A DNA stretch of 64,000 nucleotides from Streptomyces lanatus (GCF_014655715.1 NZ_BNBM01000015.1:62001-126000); one strand, 5' to 3'; positions 15,824 through 23,941 are shown, counted from the stretch's first letter. The notes: generated by a model from the sequence alone, not told the origin. Numbers and translations are program-made.

Positions 15824-17338
15824 TCACCGCACCGCCGCCGCATACCTCCCGAGCAGCTCCCGTTTGAGGATCTTGCCGCTGGGGCCGAGGGGGAAGTCCG
15901 TCACGAACTCGATGCGCCGCGGGTACTTGTACGCCGCCAGCCGCTCCCGCCCCCACTCCCGGATCTCACCGGCGAGGCGGTCCGAGGCGACGTACCCCTC
16001 ACGCACCCGGACCACAGCGCACACCTCCTCGCCGTGCCGGGCGTCCGGCACCCCGATGACGGCGGCCTGCGCCACGGCGGGATGGTGGGCGAGGACGTCC
16101 TCGACCTCACGCGGATACACGTTGTACCCGCCGCGGATCACCAGTTCCTTCTTACGGCCGACCAGGGTGAGCGCCCCGTCGGCGTCCAGCGCCCCGAGGT
16201 CGCCGGACCGGAACCAGCCGTCGACCAGCACCTCCGCGGTCGCCTCCGGCCGGCCGAGGTACCCGGCCATCACGTTGTGGCCACGGATCACCACCTCGCC
16301 CACCTCCCCCGCGGGCAGCAGCTCGATCCGCCCCTCCAGGTCCTGCCGGGCGATCTCCACCTCCACACCCCACAGGGGCCGGCCCACCTTGCCCGGCCTG
16401 CGCGGCATGCCCGGCTGGTTGTACGAGACGCAAGGGGAGGTCTCCGTCAGCCCGTACCCCTCGTAGACCGGGCACCCGAAGACCGCCTCGAACTCGTCGA
16501 GCGTCGCCACGGACAGCGCGGAGCCCCCGGAGTAGGCCCGGTTCAGCTCCGGTCGCCGGGGGTCGGAGCGGGCGGCGTCGAGGAGCGCGAGGTACATCGT
16601 CGGCACGCCCATCACGACGGTGCACCCGTGGCGCACCATCAGGTCCAGCGCGCCCGCCCCCTCGAACCGGTCCATCAGCACCATGGTCGCCCCGGCCCGG
16701 AAGCAGGTGCCCATGCCGCAGATCTGCCCGAAGGTGTGGAACAGCGGCAGACAGCCGAGCAGCACGTCGTCCGGCCGGAAGGCGAACGGCGACTCCATGC
16801 CGGTCTGGATGTTCATGGTCACGTTGAAGTGGGTGAGCATCGCGCCCTTGGCCCGGCCCGTGGTCCCCGAGGTGTACAGCACGAGGGCGATGTCGTCGGG
16901 CCGGGTCGGCACCAGCCGCTCGATCGGCTCGACGCCCGCCACGCCCGCCTCGCCGACCTCGAACAGCGGGACCCCGGCCGCGCCTGCCGCCGGACCGCCC
17001 GTGCCGTGCAGCGAAGGGGCGCAGGCCAGCAGCCGGGCGCCGCAGTCGCGCAGCACCTGCTCGATCTCCGGTGCCTTGAGCAGCGCGTTCACCGGAACCA
17101 CGACCGCGCCCAGCGCGAGTGCGCCGTAGTACACGGCCGGGAAGTCCAGGCCGTTGGGCACCAGCACGGCGACCCGGTCACCGGCGCGCACGCCCCGGCC
17201 GCGCAACGCCGCCGCGTACCGGCGCGCACGCAGCCACAGCTCGGCGTACGTCACCCGCTCCGCGCCGTGGACCAGCGCCGTATGGTCTGGCCTGCGCCAC
17301 GCGGACTCGGCGAGAACCGAGGCTACGGAGAGAGTCAT
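15824..17338 (-). CDS. Acyl-CoA ligase, probable 5-aminolevulinate activating enzyme of the C5N pathway
   Basis: 504-residue ANL-family acyl-CoA synthetase with 'LYTSGTTGRAKGAMLTH', 'YEGYGLTETSP', 'GWFRSGDLG', 'GRKKELVIRGGYNVYP' and the C-terminal lysine region 'LGPSGKILKREL', all canonical. In C5N biosynthesis (asukamycin, moenomycin, bafilomycin) one such ligase makes 5-aminolevulinyl-CoA, which the neighbouring 5-aminolevulinate synthase cyclises to 2-amino-3-hydroxycyclopent-2-enone. It directly follows that synthase gene (86-base gap). ATG 17338 has an excellent GGAGG four bases upstream. Between this ligase and the one at 18798, which is activating and which makes the amide cannot be settled by reading. 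Confidence 0.85.
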   Translation of the reverse strand: MTLSVASVLAESAWRRPDHTALVHGAERVTYAELWLRARRYAAALRGRGVRAGDRVAVLVPNGLDFPAVYYGALALGAVVVPVNALLKAPEIEQVLRDCGARLLACAPSLHGTGGPAAGAAGVPLFEVGEAGVAGVEPIERLVPTRPDDIALVLYTSGTTGRAKGAMLTHFNVTMNIQTGMESPFAFRPDDVLLGCLPLFHTFGQICGMGTCFRAGATMVLMDRFEGAGALDLMVRHGCTVVMGVPTMYLALLDAARSDPRRPELNRAYSGGSALSVATLDEFEAVFGCPVYEGYGLTETSPCVSYNQPGMPRRPGKVGRPLWGVEVEIARQDLEGRIELLPAGEVGEVVIRGHNVMAGYLGRPEATAEVLVDGWFRSGDLGALDADGALTLVGRKKELVIRGGYNVYPREVEDVLAHHPAVAQAAVIGVPDARHGEEVCAVVRVREGYVASDRLAGEIREWGRERLAAYKYPRRIEFVTDFPLGPSGKILKRELLGRYAAAVR

Positions 17339-17424
17339 GAGACCTCCGCGGAACTGTCGTAAACGAAGGGAAGGGACAAAGAGCGGTGACCCGAGACGAC
17401 CCACGGCTCCGGCCACCGCCCCGC

Positions 17425-18639
17425 TCAGGAGGTCCGCGGAATGTCCAGCTCCTGCCAGATGCCGTCGAGGGCGTCGGCGAACTTCTCCACGTCCTGTGAG
17501 GTGTGCGTCGCGGACGGCGCGATGCGCAGGATCTCCTCGCCCTCCCTGACGCTGGGCGCGTTGATGGCCTGGACATAGATGCCGTGCCGCTCCAGCAGCA
17601 GCGCCGAGGCCTCGCGGCAGCGTGCGTCGTCGCCGACGAACGCCGAGACGATGTGCGACATCGGCGAGATGTACGGGATGCCCCGCTCGTCGAACAGCCG
17701 GTGCAGCAGCCGCGCGTTCGCCCCCAGCCGCTCCCGCTCCACCTCGGACGAGCGCAGATGGCGCACCGCGGCGAGGGCGCCCGCCGCGGTGGCCGGCGGC
17801 AGCGAGGTGGTGAAGATGAACGAACGCGAGAAGGCGCGTACGGCATCCACGAGAGCCGCGGGACCGGCGATGTAACCGCCGGCCGTGCCGAAGCCCTTGG
17901 CCAGGGTGCCCATGATCACGGTGAACCGGTCGGCTATGCCCTCGCGTGCGGCGATGCCCGCGCCCTCGGGGCCGTACATGCCGACGGCGTGCACCTCGTC
18001 GAGGAAGGTGCTGGCGCCGTACCGCTCGGCGATGTCGGCGATCTCGGCGAGCGGCGCGACGTCACCGGACATCGAGTACACCGACTCCAGGACGATCAGC
18101 TTCGGCCGGTCGGCCGGGTCCGCCGCGATCAGCTCCTGGAGGTGAGCCGTGTCGTTGTGCCGGAAGATGCGCTTCTGGGCGCCGCTGTGCCGCAGTCCGT
18201 CGATGATCGAGGCGTGGTTCAGGGCGTCCGAGTAGACGATCGTGCCGGGCAGACGACCGGCCAGCACCGACAGGGCGCCGTCGTTGGCGGTGTAGCCGGA
18301 GCTGAACAGCAGCCCGGCCTCCTTGCCGTGGAACGCGGCGAGTTCCTTCTCCAGCAGAACGTGGTTGTGGTTGGTCCCGCCGATGTTGCGGGAGCCTCCG
18401 GAGCCGGCGCCGTAGGTGTCGATGGCCTCCTTCATCGCGGAGAGCACCGACGGGTGCTGGCCCATGCCGAGGTAGTCGTTGCTGCACCACACGCTGATCT
18501 CGGCGTCCGTGCGCTCGCTCCCCTGCCGTGCGACGGCGCTCGGGAACCGCCCCGCGCGCCGGCCGATCTCCAGGAACTGCCGCTGATGCGGGGCGAATCC
18601 CTCCATCTCCTGGCGGAAGAGCTCCACATGCTGATTCAT
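17425..18639 (-). CDS. 5-aminolevulinate synthase (C5N-forming)
   Basis: 404-residue PLP enzyme of the alpha-oxoamine synthase family. It condenses glycine with succinyl-CoA to 5-aminolevulinate. In C5N clusters it also cyclises the CoA ester to the five-membered ring. 'SNDYLGMGQHP', 'YGAGSGGSRNIGGTN', 'LDEVHAVGMYGP' and the PLP lysine Lys248 in 'GTLAKGFGTAGGY' are all typical. Streptomycetes make haem from glutamyl-tRNA and do not need this enzyme, so its presence beside two acyl ligases is a reliable mark of a C5N unit. It lies between those two ligase genes on one strand. Confidence 0.95.
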   Translation of the reverse strand: MNQHVELFRQEMEGFAPHQRQFLEIGRRAGRFPSAVARQGSERTDAEISVWCSNDYLGMGQHPSVLSAMKEAIDTYGAGSGGSRNIGGTNHNHVLLEKELAAFHGKEAGLLFSSGYTANDGALSVLAGRLPGTIVYSDALNHASIIDGLRHSGAQKRIFRHNDTAHLQELIAADPADRPKLIVLESVYSMSGDVAPLAEIADIAERYGASTFLDEVHAVGMYGPEGAGIAAREGIADRFTVIMGTLAKGFGTAGGYIAGPAALVDAVRAFSRSFIFTTSLPPATAAGALAAVRHLRSSEVERERLGANARLLHRLFDERGIPYISPMSHIVSAFVGDDARCREASALLLERHGIYVQAINAPSVREGEEILRIAPSATHTSQDVEKFADALDGIWQELDIPRTS

Positions 18640-18797
18640 GACGTCAACTCACTCTCTGGTGGTGGCCGTACGACCGTGAGCACGACCGTGGGCAGATGGC
18701 GGGGTGGTGCGGGGCTTGCGGGGCGCGGGCGGCATGCCGAGGAGCGCGCTCACCCGGCGTGGCGGGTCGCGCGGCTTCACTCGTGGTGGCGCCCGAT

Positions 18798-20396
18798 TCA
18801 GCGCGTCCTGGCCGGCGCGAGGGCGCGCAGCCGTTGTTTGTCCGGTTTGCCGGTGGCGTTGAGCGGCAACTCGTCGAGCACATGGACGACTTCAGGGGCG
18901 TGCTGCGGCGACAGCGTCCCGGCGACCGCGGCGCGCAGCGCCTCGGTGTCGAGCCGTGCGCCGGGGCGGGCCACCAGCGCGGCATGGAGATGCTCGGCGC
19001 CATCCGCGTCCCGCACGCCGAATACGGCGGCCTGTGCGACCGGCGCGAGGGCGAGGATCTCCCGCTCCACGACCGCCGGATACACCTTCACGCCCTGCGT
19101 CTTGACGACATCGGAGAGGCGGTCCAGCAGGCTCAGATAGCCGCGGTCGTCGAGGCTGCCGAGGTCGCCGGTGCGGTACCAGCCGTCGCGCAGCACCTGG
19201 GCCGTGAGCCCGGGATCGTTCCAGTACCCGTCCATGACGTGCGGCGAGCGCATCCACACCTCACCGGTCTCCCCGACCGGCTTCTCCTGCCCGGTGTCCG
19301 GGTCGCACACCTTGATCTCGACCTCGGGGAACGGCCGGCCGACGGTGGAGCGCAGCGTCTCGTCCTGGTGCTCCCCGGGGTCGAGCAGGGTGATGCGGCC
19401 GCCCTCGCTGGTCCCGTAGCCCTGGACGAGCGCGAACCCGAAGACGCGCACCGCCTCGGCGATCCTGGCGGGTGCCGCGGCGGAGCCGCTGTAGATCAGC
19501 AGCCGCAGCGCGGAGAGGTCGGTCCGGTCGATCCGCTCGTGGTCGAGCAGCTGGTACAGGTGCTGTGTGGCCACGAACGTCCTGGTGATGCGGTGCCGCT
19601 CCAGCGCTCTGAGGGTGGCGTCGGGCTCGGCCTCCTCCAGCAGGACCACCATGCCGCCGCAGGCCAGGACCGCGTCGGCCATCGGCCCCACGGTGTGGCT
19701 GAGCGGCGTGGTGACCAGCATGCGCGGCTCGGGTTCGGTGACGGCGGTCATCGTCGCCCGTACCGTGCCCTCCCAGGCCCGCCCCGACTGCCGTATTCCT
19801 TTGGGCTGCCCGGTGCTTCCGCTGGTGAAGGCGATGATGGCCAGCGCCTGCGGATCCCACACATCGGGCTGCCCGTGCTCGGCGGCGGCCTGCGGCGGCT
19901 CGGCACCGCGGGTGATTCCGGCACCCGGAAAGCCCGTGAGGACGAAGCGGTCCGGGGCGCGCCGGGCCAGCTCACGGGCCCGTTCGGCGTTCTCCGGGTC
20001 CGCGTGGAGCACGGACGCCGACGTGTCGATCAGCATCCGCAGCTGGGCGTCCGCGGAGAGCATCCGGGCCGACGAACCGGGGTTGGTGGTCCGCAGATGG
20101 CACACGGCGGCGCCGAGCCGGTGAGCGGCATAGCGCACGTAGAACATCTCGGGGCTGTTGGGCGCGACAAGGATCGCGACCACACTCCCGCGGCCCACTC
20201 CGAGTGCCCGGAGGTCGTCCGTCACCCGGTCCACCGCGCCCACGAATTCCCCGGCGGACACATCCTGTCCGCGCCGGCTCAGCACGGTGGACTTCAGATT
20301 GGTCTCGAGCACCGACATGATCTGGGCGACATAGCCGCCCGTCGTGTCCACGGCAGCTCCCGAGTGCGCTGCCCGCCGACCGTCCGTCTCCCCCAT
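18798..20396 (-). CDS. ANL-family ligase, probable C5N amide synthetase
   Basis: 532-residue adenylating enzyme: 'AFTSGSTGQPKGIRQSG', 'VQGYGTSEGG', 'GWYRTGDLG', 'DRLSDVVKTQGVKVYP' and the C-terminal 'NATGKPDKQRL' lysine are present. C5N loci carry a second ligase that activates the polyketide acid and joins it to the cyclopentenone amine as an amide, and this gene fills that place. It lies 158 bases upstream of the aminolevulinate synthase gene on the same strand. ATG 20396 is used; an in-frame GTG lies six bases before it. Right-hand limit of the cluster: the next genes are housekeeping hadB and hadA, behind a strong terminator. Confidence 0.82.
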   Translation of the reverse strand: MGETDGRRAAHSGAAVDTTGGYVAQIMSVLETNLKSTVLSRRGQDVSAGEFVGAVDRVTDDLRALGVGRGSVVAILVAPNSPEMFYVRYAAHRLGAAVCHLRTTNPGSSARMLSADAQLRMLIDTSASVLHADPENAERARELARRAPDRFVLTGFPGAGITRGAEPPQAAAEHGQPDVWDPQALAIIAFTSGSTGQPKGIRQSGRAWEGTVRATMTAVTEPEPRMLVTTPLSHTVGPMADAVLACGGMVVLLEEAEPDATLRALERHRITRTFVATQHLYQLLDHERIDRTDLSALRLLIYSGSAAAPARIAEAVRVFGFALVQGYGTSEGGRITLLDPGEHQDETLRSTVGRPFPEVEIKVCDPDTGQEKPVGETGEVWMRSPHVMDGYWNDPGLTAQVLRDGWYRTGDLGSLDDRGYLSLLDRLSDVVKTQGVKVYPAVVEREILALAPVAQAAVFGVRDADGAEHLHAALVARPGARLDTEALRAAVAGTLSPQHAPEVVHVLDELPLNATGKPDKQRLRALAPARTR

Positions 20397-20587
20397 GCCC
20401 ACCCCGACTCAGCGCGCGGCGCCCTGCGGCAGGGCCCCGCTGTCCTCCATCGACGCAGCCAAGCTTCGCCGCGGCCGGGACGGGCCACAATCCACGATCG
20501 GCGTGCCTGAAGGACGCGGCGCCGCGCACACCGCCCGACCTCTCCGGATGGGGACCCCGCACGAGCACAGCACCCCCTGACACGCCG

Positions 20588-20639
20588 GAGGGGCAGTACC
20601 GGGCGCGCGATCCCCCTCGCACTCCCGGTACTGCCCCTC
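20588..20639 (-). terminator. Strong terminator hairpin after hadB
   Basis: A perfect 16-bp inverted repeat (GAGGGGCAGTACCGGG and complement) with a 20-base loop, starting 16 bases past the hadB stop. No T tract. It insulates the C5N ligase gene from readthrough and marks the cluster boundary. Confidence 0.8.
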
Positions 20640-20655
20640 GGGCACAACCGCCTGG

Positions 20656-21084
20656 TCAGGCCAGCTGTACGACCGCCCGCGACATCCCCAGCACCTTCTG
20701 CCCGGCACTGGTCGCCGTGAGGTCCACGCGGACCTTGTTGTCGTCGAGCTTGACCGCGACCTTGCCGCTGACCTCGATCGTGGCGCCCTGGTCGTCGTTC
20801 GGGACGACGACGGGCTTGGTGAACCGGACGCCGTACTCGACGACCGCCGCCGGGTCGCCGGTCCAGTCGGTGACCACCCGGATCGCCTCGGCCATGGTGA
20901 ACATGCCGTGCGCGATGACGTCCGGCAGCCCGACCTCCTTGGCGAACTTCTCGTTCCAGTGGATCGGGTTGAAGTCCCCCGACGCCCCCGCGTACCGCAC
21001 GAGCGTGGCACGGGTCACGGAGAAACTCTGGGCGGGCAGTTCGGTGCCGACCTCGACGTCGCTGTACGCAATCTTCGCCGTCAT
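20656..21084 (-). CDS. hadB: (3R)-hydroxyacyl dehydratase subunit HadB (housekeeping)
   Basis: 142-residue MaoC hot-dog protein with 'YAGASGDFNPIHWNEKFA' carrying the catalytic Asp and His, then 'VIAHGMFTMAEAI'. In actinobacteria HadB pairs with HadA to dehydrate hydroxyacyl-ACP in fatty acid synthesis. The pair hadA-hadB directly downstream of rpmG is a conserved streptomycete arrangement, so this is primary metabolism and not part of the cluster. Six bases separate it from hadA. The gene normally found further on in related genomes (murB) is not visible; cluster genes follow instead. Confidence 0.88.
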   Translation of the reverse strand: MTAKIAYSDVEVGTELPAQSFSVTRATLVRYAGASGDFNPIHWNEKFAKEVGLPDVIAHGMFTMAEAIRVVTDWTGDPAAVVEYGVRFTKPVVVPNDDQGATIEVSGKVAVKLDDNKVRVDLTATSAGQKVLGMSRAVVQLA

Positions 21085-21090
21085 AGCCGC

Positions 21091-21555
21091 TCAGGCCTCC
21101 CCTTCTCCGGCGCCCACCGCACGGGCCACGAGCTTGGTCCAGGCGGTCACGACATGCTCCCCCGCCTCGTCGTGGACCTCGCCGCGGATGTCCAGGATGT
21201 CGTTGCCCGCCATGGACTTGATCGCCTCGATGGTCGAGGTCACGGTCAGCCGGTCACCGGCGCGCACCGGGCGGGCGTAGGCGAACTTCTGGTCACCATG
21301 CACGACACGGCTGTAGTCCAGGCCGAGCTGCGGGTCCTCTATGACCTGCCCGGCCGCCCTGAAGGTGATCGAGAACACGAAGGTCGGCGGGGCGATCACA
21401 TCGGAGTGACCGAGCGCCTTGGCGGCCTCCGGGTCGCTGTACGCCGGATTGGTGTCCCCCACGGCCTGTGCGAACTCACGGATCTTCTCCCGGCCCACCT
21501 CATAGGGCTCGGTGGGCGGGTAGCTCCGCCCCACGAAGGACTGGTCGAGCGCCAT
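21091..21555 (-). CDS. hadA: Dehydratase subunit HadA (UPF0336 family, housekeeping)
   Basis: 154-residue MaoC N-terminal-type protein. 'MALDQSFVGRSYPPTEPYEVGREKI' at the N-terminus (here in part), 'VGDTNPAYSDPEAAKALGHSD', 'APPTFVFSI' and 'VVHGDQKFAYARPVRAGD' match the UPF0336/HadA family closely. It forms the substrate-binding half of the HadAB dehydratase. It lies between rpmG, from which a hairpin terminator separates it, and hadB, six bases away. Comparison with the cluster protein at 2353-2790 shows the same family but low identity. Confidence 0.88.
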   Translation of the reverse strand: MALDQSFVGRSYPPTEPYEVGREKIREFAQAVGDTNPAYSDPEAAKALGHSDVIAPPTFVFSITFRAAGQVIEDPQLGLDYSRVVHGDQKFAYARPVRAGDRLTVTSTIEAIKSMAGNDILDIRGEVHDEAGEHVVTAWTKLVARAVGAGEGEA

Positions 21556-21643
21556 GGCTCGGCACCTCCTGCTGTCTGCTGCGGTTGACCTGCTGGTTCG
21601 CCTGGGCCGGCCGGAACCGACCGGTAACCGGACCTGAAACGAC

Positions 21644-21677
21644 GCGAGGCCGCCCCCACAATCGGGGACGGCCTCGC
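21644..21677 (-). terminator. Terminator hairpin after rpmG
   Basis: GCGAGGCCG/CGGCCTCGC stem, 9 bp, extended by an inner CCCC/GGGG pair around a short loop, 14 bases after the rpmG stop and before hadA. Confidence 0.75.
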
Positions 21678-21690
21678 GTACGAGCCTGAT

Positions 21691-21855
21691 TTATCGCGTC
21701 TCGCGGTGCGCGGTGTGCGCGTTGCAACGCGGGCAGTGCTTCTTCATCTCAAGACGGTCCGGGTTGTTACGCCGGTTCTTCTTGGTGATGTAGTTCCGCT
21801 CCTTGCACTCCACGCAGGCCAGCGTGATCTTCGGGCGGACGTCGGTGGCAGCCAC
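21691..21855 (-). CDS. rpmG: 50S ribosomal protein L33
   Basis: 54-residue L33: 'VAATDVRPKITLACVECKER' at the N-terminus and 'RLEMKKHCPRCNAHTAHRETR' (in part) at the end. Both cysteine pairs (CVEC and CPRC) are present, so this is the zinc-binding C+ form; many streptomycetes carry a second, cysteine-free copy elsewhere that is Zur-controlled. The GTG start at 21855 has AAGGAG nine bases upstream. It follows tRNA-Met on the same strand, a common actinobacterial order. Confidence 0.95.
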   Translation of the reverse strand: MAATDVRPKITLACVECKERNYITKKNRRNNPDRLEMKKHCPRCNAHTAHRETR

Positions 21856-21944
21856 GTGAGTGCTCCTTGACGAACGGATGGGATGGTTTAACGCATAGAA
21901 GAGTAGCCGATCGAAGGACCGACCCCGCAATCGGCTACTGTCAG

Positions 21945-22017
21945 TAGCGGTGACCGGACTTGAACCGGTGACACAGCGATTATGAGCCGCTTGCTCTACC
22001 GACTGAGCTACACCGCT
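21945..22017 (-). tRNA. tRNA-Met (anticodon CAT)
   Basis: 73-nt cloverleaf: acceptor AGCGGTG/CACCGCT, D arm 'GTAGCTCAGTCGGTAGAGC', anticodon loop CTCATAA (CAT) closed by AGCGG/TCGCT, and T arm 'CCGGTTCAAGTCCGG'. 3' CCA is not encoded. The elongator form is favoured because initiator tRNAs have a different acceptor start and T arm. Confidence 0.95.
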
Positions 22018-22063
22018 GTGATGCGATCAGTCCCCGCCTTGCGGCGGGAACCTCCCACACCAG

Positions 22064-22136
22064 AGCCCCAATACGGAATCGAACCGTAGACCTTCTCCTT
22101 ACCATGGAGACGCTCTACCGACTGAGCTATTGGGGC
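22064..22136 (-). tRNA. tRNA-Thr (anticodon GGT)
   Basis: 73-nt cloverleaf: acceptor GCCCCAA/TTGGGGC, D arm 'TAGCTCAGTCGGTAGAGC', anticodon stem TCTCC/GGAGA with loop ATGGTAA (GGT), T arm 'CGGTTCGATTCCG'. CCA is not encoded. It lies 46 bases upstream of tRNA-Met, probably cotranscribed with it. Confidence 0.95.
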
Positions 22137-22368
22137 GAGCGATGAAGACATTACACGCTCAGCCGCCGTTCACCCAAATCCGTTTCGCGGCCCCCGGGCG
22201 GGGCTGTTCGGGCGGCCCGCACAGCCGCCTCGCAGGCCACCGCGGTACCGCGGACACGGCTCCCGCCCGGTGAACCACACCGGTACGACTATTGCGCTCC
22301 TGCGCGCCAGGGCCCCATGGCCGCCCTAGGCTCGGACTCACTCTGCGTGATCTTGCCTCTGGAGCGCG

Positions 22369-23631
22369 ATGCCCGACAGCCACCCCCAGCCGCCCCATTC
22401 GTCGTCCTCGTCCGGCGCGTCGGGCCCGGCCGACCCGGGTGCTCTGCTGCTGTGCGGGGCCCGGCTCACCGACGGCAGGACCGTGGACGTACGACTGGAC
22501 GGCGGGCGCATCGAGGCGGTGGGCACCGCCGGGAGCCTGGCGGGCGGCACACGCGCGTGCGGCGCCCGAGTGGACCTCGGCGGCTATCTGCTCCTGCCGG
22601 CCCCGGCCGAGCCGCACGCCCACGGCGACACCGCCCTCTCCGCCGACGAGGGCGGGCCGGTCTCCTACGAACCGCATGACGTCCAGCGCCGGGCCACCGA
22701 GGCCGCCCTGCTCCAGCTCGGCCACGGCGCGACCGCGCTGCGGGCACATGTGCGCGTGGGCGAGATCCAGGAGCTGAACGCGCTCGCCGCCGTACTCCAG
22801 GCCCGCCGTTCGCTGCGCGGGCTCACCGAGTTGACGACGGTGGCGATGCCCCGGCTGCTGACCGGTGTGGCCGGGGCTGACGGGCTCGCGATGCTGAGGG
22901 ACGCGCTGAAGATGGGCGCGGCGGTGGTCGGCGGCTGCCCCGACCTGGACCCCGATCCGACGGGCTATGTGGAGGCGGTCCTCGAAGTCGCCTCCGAGCA
23001 CGGCTGCCCCGTCGACCTGCACACCGACGCCACCGACCCGGCCCGGCTGTCCCGCCTCGCCGCGATGGCCGGCGGACTGCGCCCCGGCGTGACCCTCGGC
23101 CCGTGTGGCGGCCTCGGCCGCCTGCCCGCCCAGGTGGCCTCCCGCACCGCGGACCAGCTCGCCGCGGCCGGGGTGACGGTGGTCTGCCTGCCACAGGGCG
23201 GCTGCGGCGGCGTGGAACGACGGGCCACGGCGCCCGTACGGCTGCTGCGCTCGGCCGGCGTACGCGTCGCGGCCGGCAGCGGCGCCCTGCGGGACGTGTC
23301 GAACCCGGTGGGCCGAGGAGACCCCCTGGAGGCCGCGTACCTCCTCGCCTCCCGCCACGGCCTGCGCCCCGAGGACGCGTACGACTGTGTGAGCGCGTCG
23401 GCACGTGCGGCACTGGGGCTGCCCGAGGTACGGGTGGAGGCGGGCTTCCCCGCCGAACTGCTCGCCGTACGCGGGGACCGGCTGTCGGGTGCGCTGTCCC
23501 TGGCCTACAGCCGCATCGTGGTGCACCGGGGGCGTGTGGTGGCACGGACGAGCGCGGTGCGGGAGTACTGCAACTCGGCCGTGGCCGCGGAGTTGGGGTT
23601 GCCTCGGCAGGGGCGGGGGGAGCTGTCGTGA
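22369..23631 (+). CDS. Amidohydrolase-family protein with altered metal ligands
   Basis: 420-residue protein of the cytosine-deaminase-like amidohydrolase group. The first metal motif reads 'AEPHAHGD' and the third 'PVDLHTDATD' keeps its histidine. In the places where cytosine deaminase has a histidine ('SHC') and an essential aspartate ('GSDN'), this protein shows 'LGPCGGLG' and 'GSGALRD', so catalysis may be altered or lost. The final 'GFPAELLAVRGDRLSGAL' matches the small domain of the family. The first 25 residues are Ser/Pro-rich. ATG 22369 follows GGAGCGCG. Substrate unknown. The gene stands alone, divergent from the tRNA/rpmG unit. Confidence 0.78.
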   Translation: MPDSHPQPPHSSSSSGASGPADPGALLLCGARLTDGRTVDVRLDGGRIEAVGTAGSLAGGTRACGARVDLGGYLLLPAPAEPHAHGDTALSADEGGPVSYEPHDVQRRATEAALLQLGHGATALRAHVRVGEIQELNALAAVLQARRSLRGLTELTTVAMPRLLTGVAGADGLAMLRDALKMGAAVVGGCPDLDPDPTGYVEAVLEVASEHGCPVDLHTDATDPARLSRLAAMAGGLRPGVTLGPCGGLGRLPAQVASRTADQLAAAGVTVVCLPQGGCGGVERRATAPVRLLRSAGVRVAAGSGALRDVSNPVGRGDPLEAAYLLASRHGLRPEDAYDCVSASARAALGLPEVRVEAGFPAELLAVRGDRLSGALSLAYSRIVVHRGRVVARTSAVREYCNSAVAAELGLPRQGRGELS

Positions 23632-23660
23632 GGGGTGTGCGTGGGCGCCGGAGGTGGGTT

Positions 23661-23776
23661 GACCGGGCGGGCGCGGGCGCGTTCGCGGTGAGCGCGCCCC
23701 TTTGACCGGGCGGGCGCGATTGCGGTGAGCGCGCCCCTTTGACCCGGCGGGCGCGATTGCGGTGAGCGCCCCTCTG
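23661..23776. repeat. Imperfect tandem repeat, about 37 bp x 3
   Basis: Three head-to-tail copies of a unit beginning GACCGGGCGGGCGCG and ending in GGTGAGCGCGCCCCTTT: 23661-23703 (43 bp, with a 6-base insertion), 23704-23740 (37 bp) and 23741-23776 (36 bp). It directly follows the amidohydrolase gene. Each unit contains GC-rich complementary segments (GGGCGCG/CGCGCCC), so transcripts may fold into repeated hairpins. No coding sense. Confidence 0.7.
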
Positions 23777-23824
23777 CGCGCGGTCGGCGTGGATGCGGGG
23801 CTCGGGCGCCGACGGCTCGCGTGT

Positions 23825-23868
23825 CGCGGGACGCGGACCGGAGATGCGCGGGACGCGGACCGGTGATG
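23825..23868. repeat. 22-bp direct duplication
   Basis: Two adjacent copies of a 22-base unit starting CGCGGGACGCGGACCGG (23825-23846 and 23847-23868) with one difference (A/T). It lies in the 310-base gene-free stretch 23632-23941 just upstream of the NAD(P)-binding protein gene, which holds nothing else I can recognise. Confidence 0.65.
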
Positions 23869-23941
23869 CGCGCCCCCGGTGCGGTGGGGCGTGGCTGAAG
23901 TCGTGCGGCGGATGCGGTCGTCCGGGCGTACGGTCGGAAAC

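Noticed and set aside
1..20396. A plain aryl polyene pigment cluster
   Set aside because: The KS, short partner and dual ACP recall aryl polyene loci, but there is no ammonia lyase, and the 3,4-AHBA and C5N genes point to manumycin-type chemistry.
20656..21555. The second MaoC pair as part of the gene cluster
   Set aside because: Order rpmG-hadA-hadB, sequence match to UPF0336/HadA and the terminator behind hadB mark it as housekeeping.
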